Positions 5,795-5,969 of a stretch of DNA of 5,969 bases are shown here, one piece after another; the stretch's first letter is position 1; each line of letters starts with the position of its first letter. The position numbers were made by a program, and so were the translations under genes. The notes beneath the pieces were generated by a model. The model made no database searches and was not told where the DNA came from. It was given only the letters and a program-made list of their open reading frames with translations. This DNA is from Anammoximicrobium sp032229885 (GTDB lineage: Bacteria > Planctomycetota > Planctomycetia > Pirellulales > Pirellulaceae): contig JAVYAJ010000314.1 of assembly GCA_032229885.1 (NCBI GenBank), positions 1-5,969 on the forward strand, in the 5' to 3' direction.

Positions 5795-5935
5795 GAATCT
5801 GTTTGGCCGAAGGCCTCCGCTCACCGTAGCCTGGGGCAACGCCTCAGGGCTGGCGCCGCGGGCGTGCCTCTGTTGGCCGAAGGCCATATTCATCTGGGCC
5901 ACGGTGACACGTTGATGTTGGCCTTCGGCCAACAC
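5795..5935 (-). repeat. 141-bp dispersed repeat, copy B (inverted relative to copy A)
   Basis: The reverse complement of this segment matches 2010-2150 over the full 141 bp without gaps, with 16 mismatches. Palindromes on the plus strand: GGCC-GAA-GGCC (5805-5815), CCTGGGGC-AAC-GCCTCAGG with one G-T pair (5830-5848), TGGCC-GAA-GGCCA (5874-5886) and TGTTGGCC-TTC-GGCCAACA (5916-5934). The last is a perfect 8-bp stem where copy A is decayed. It lies upstream of proS with no coding potential of its own. Confidence 0.85.
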
Positions 5936-5954
5936 GGTTGCTGTCATCTCTGGC

Positions 5955-5969
5955 TCCTGGGGCGTTGCC
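5955..5969 (+). repeat. Start of a third core motif, cut by the window edge
   Basis: The last 15 bases, TCCTGGGGCGTTGCC, are identical to 2096-2110 inside copy A and have the same orientation as copy A. The left half of the CCTGGGGC palindrome is therefore present and the rest runs off the window. This suggests a further repeat unit immediately next to copy B, in the opposite orientation to it. Confidence 0.5.

Noticed and set aside
1..5969. tRNA, rRNA, transposase, toxin-antitoxin or defence genes
   Set aside because: I looked on both strands and saw no cloverleaf, conserved rRNA stretch or protein motif supporting any of these.

Overview
This GC-rich window carries four protein genes, all on the minus strand, separated by intergenic gaps crowded with short repeats. 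The best guess for the source is a planctomycete or a close relative. The reasons are the FabF-like ketosynthase with a degenerate active site, an archaeal/eukaryotic-type prolyl-tRNA synthetase, a DUF4416 protein, and several short repeat families of a kind I recall from planctomycete genomes. This assignment is inference, since no rRNA or other phylogenetic marker was compared.

Layout from right to left, which is the direction of transcription. Positions 5615-5969 hold most of a 141-bp dispersed repeat (copy B), a small hairpin, two nonamer units, and a plausible promoter and ribosome binding site for proS. proS (4100-5614) encodes a complete type-3 prolyl-tRNA synthetase. The gap 3905-4099 holds a CTCTGT-loop hairpin flanked by 17-bp direct repeats and a 13-unit heptamer array. 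Next come a DUF4416 gene (3362-3904) and a WecA/TagO/MraY-family polyprenyl-phosphate glycosyl-1-phosphate transferase gene (2245-3372). These two overlap by 11 bp and are almost certainly co-transcribed. The 721-bp gap 1524-2244 has no convincing gene. It holds copy A of the 141-bp repeat in the opposite orientation, an octamer tract and an 8-bp-stem hairpin. The last gene (246-1523) is a ketosynthase-fold protein in which the nucleophilic Cys is Glu and the second catalytic His is Cys. Positions 1-245 hold a 15-bp tandem repeat, three hairpins of the CTCTGT-loop family and a nonamer array.

Functionally the genes are mixed: translation (proS), a lipid-linked first step of cell-surface glycan synthesis (the transferase), an uncharacterised conserved protein coupled to it, and a probably non-condensing ketosynthase homologue that may work as a chain-length-factor-like or decarboxylating partner of an enzyme outside the window. 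I see no defence island, CRISPR array, transposase or RNA gene. The least ordinary signals are the altered ketosynthase active site, a hairpin repeat whose stem shows compensatory base changes between copies, and a gap-free 141-bp inverted repeat pair around the transferase-DUF4416-proS block.
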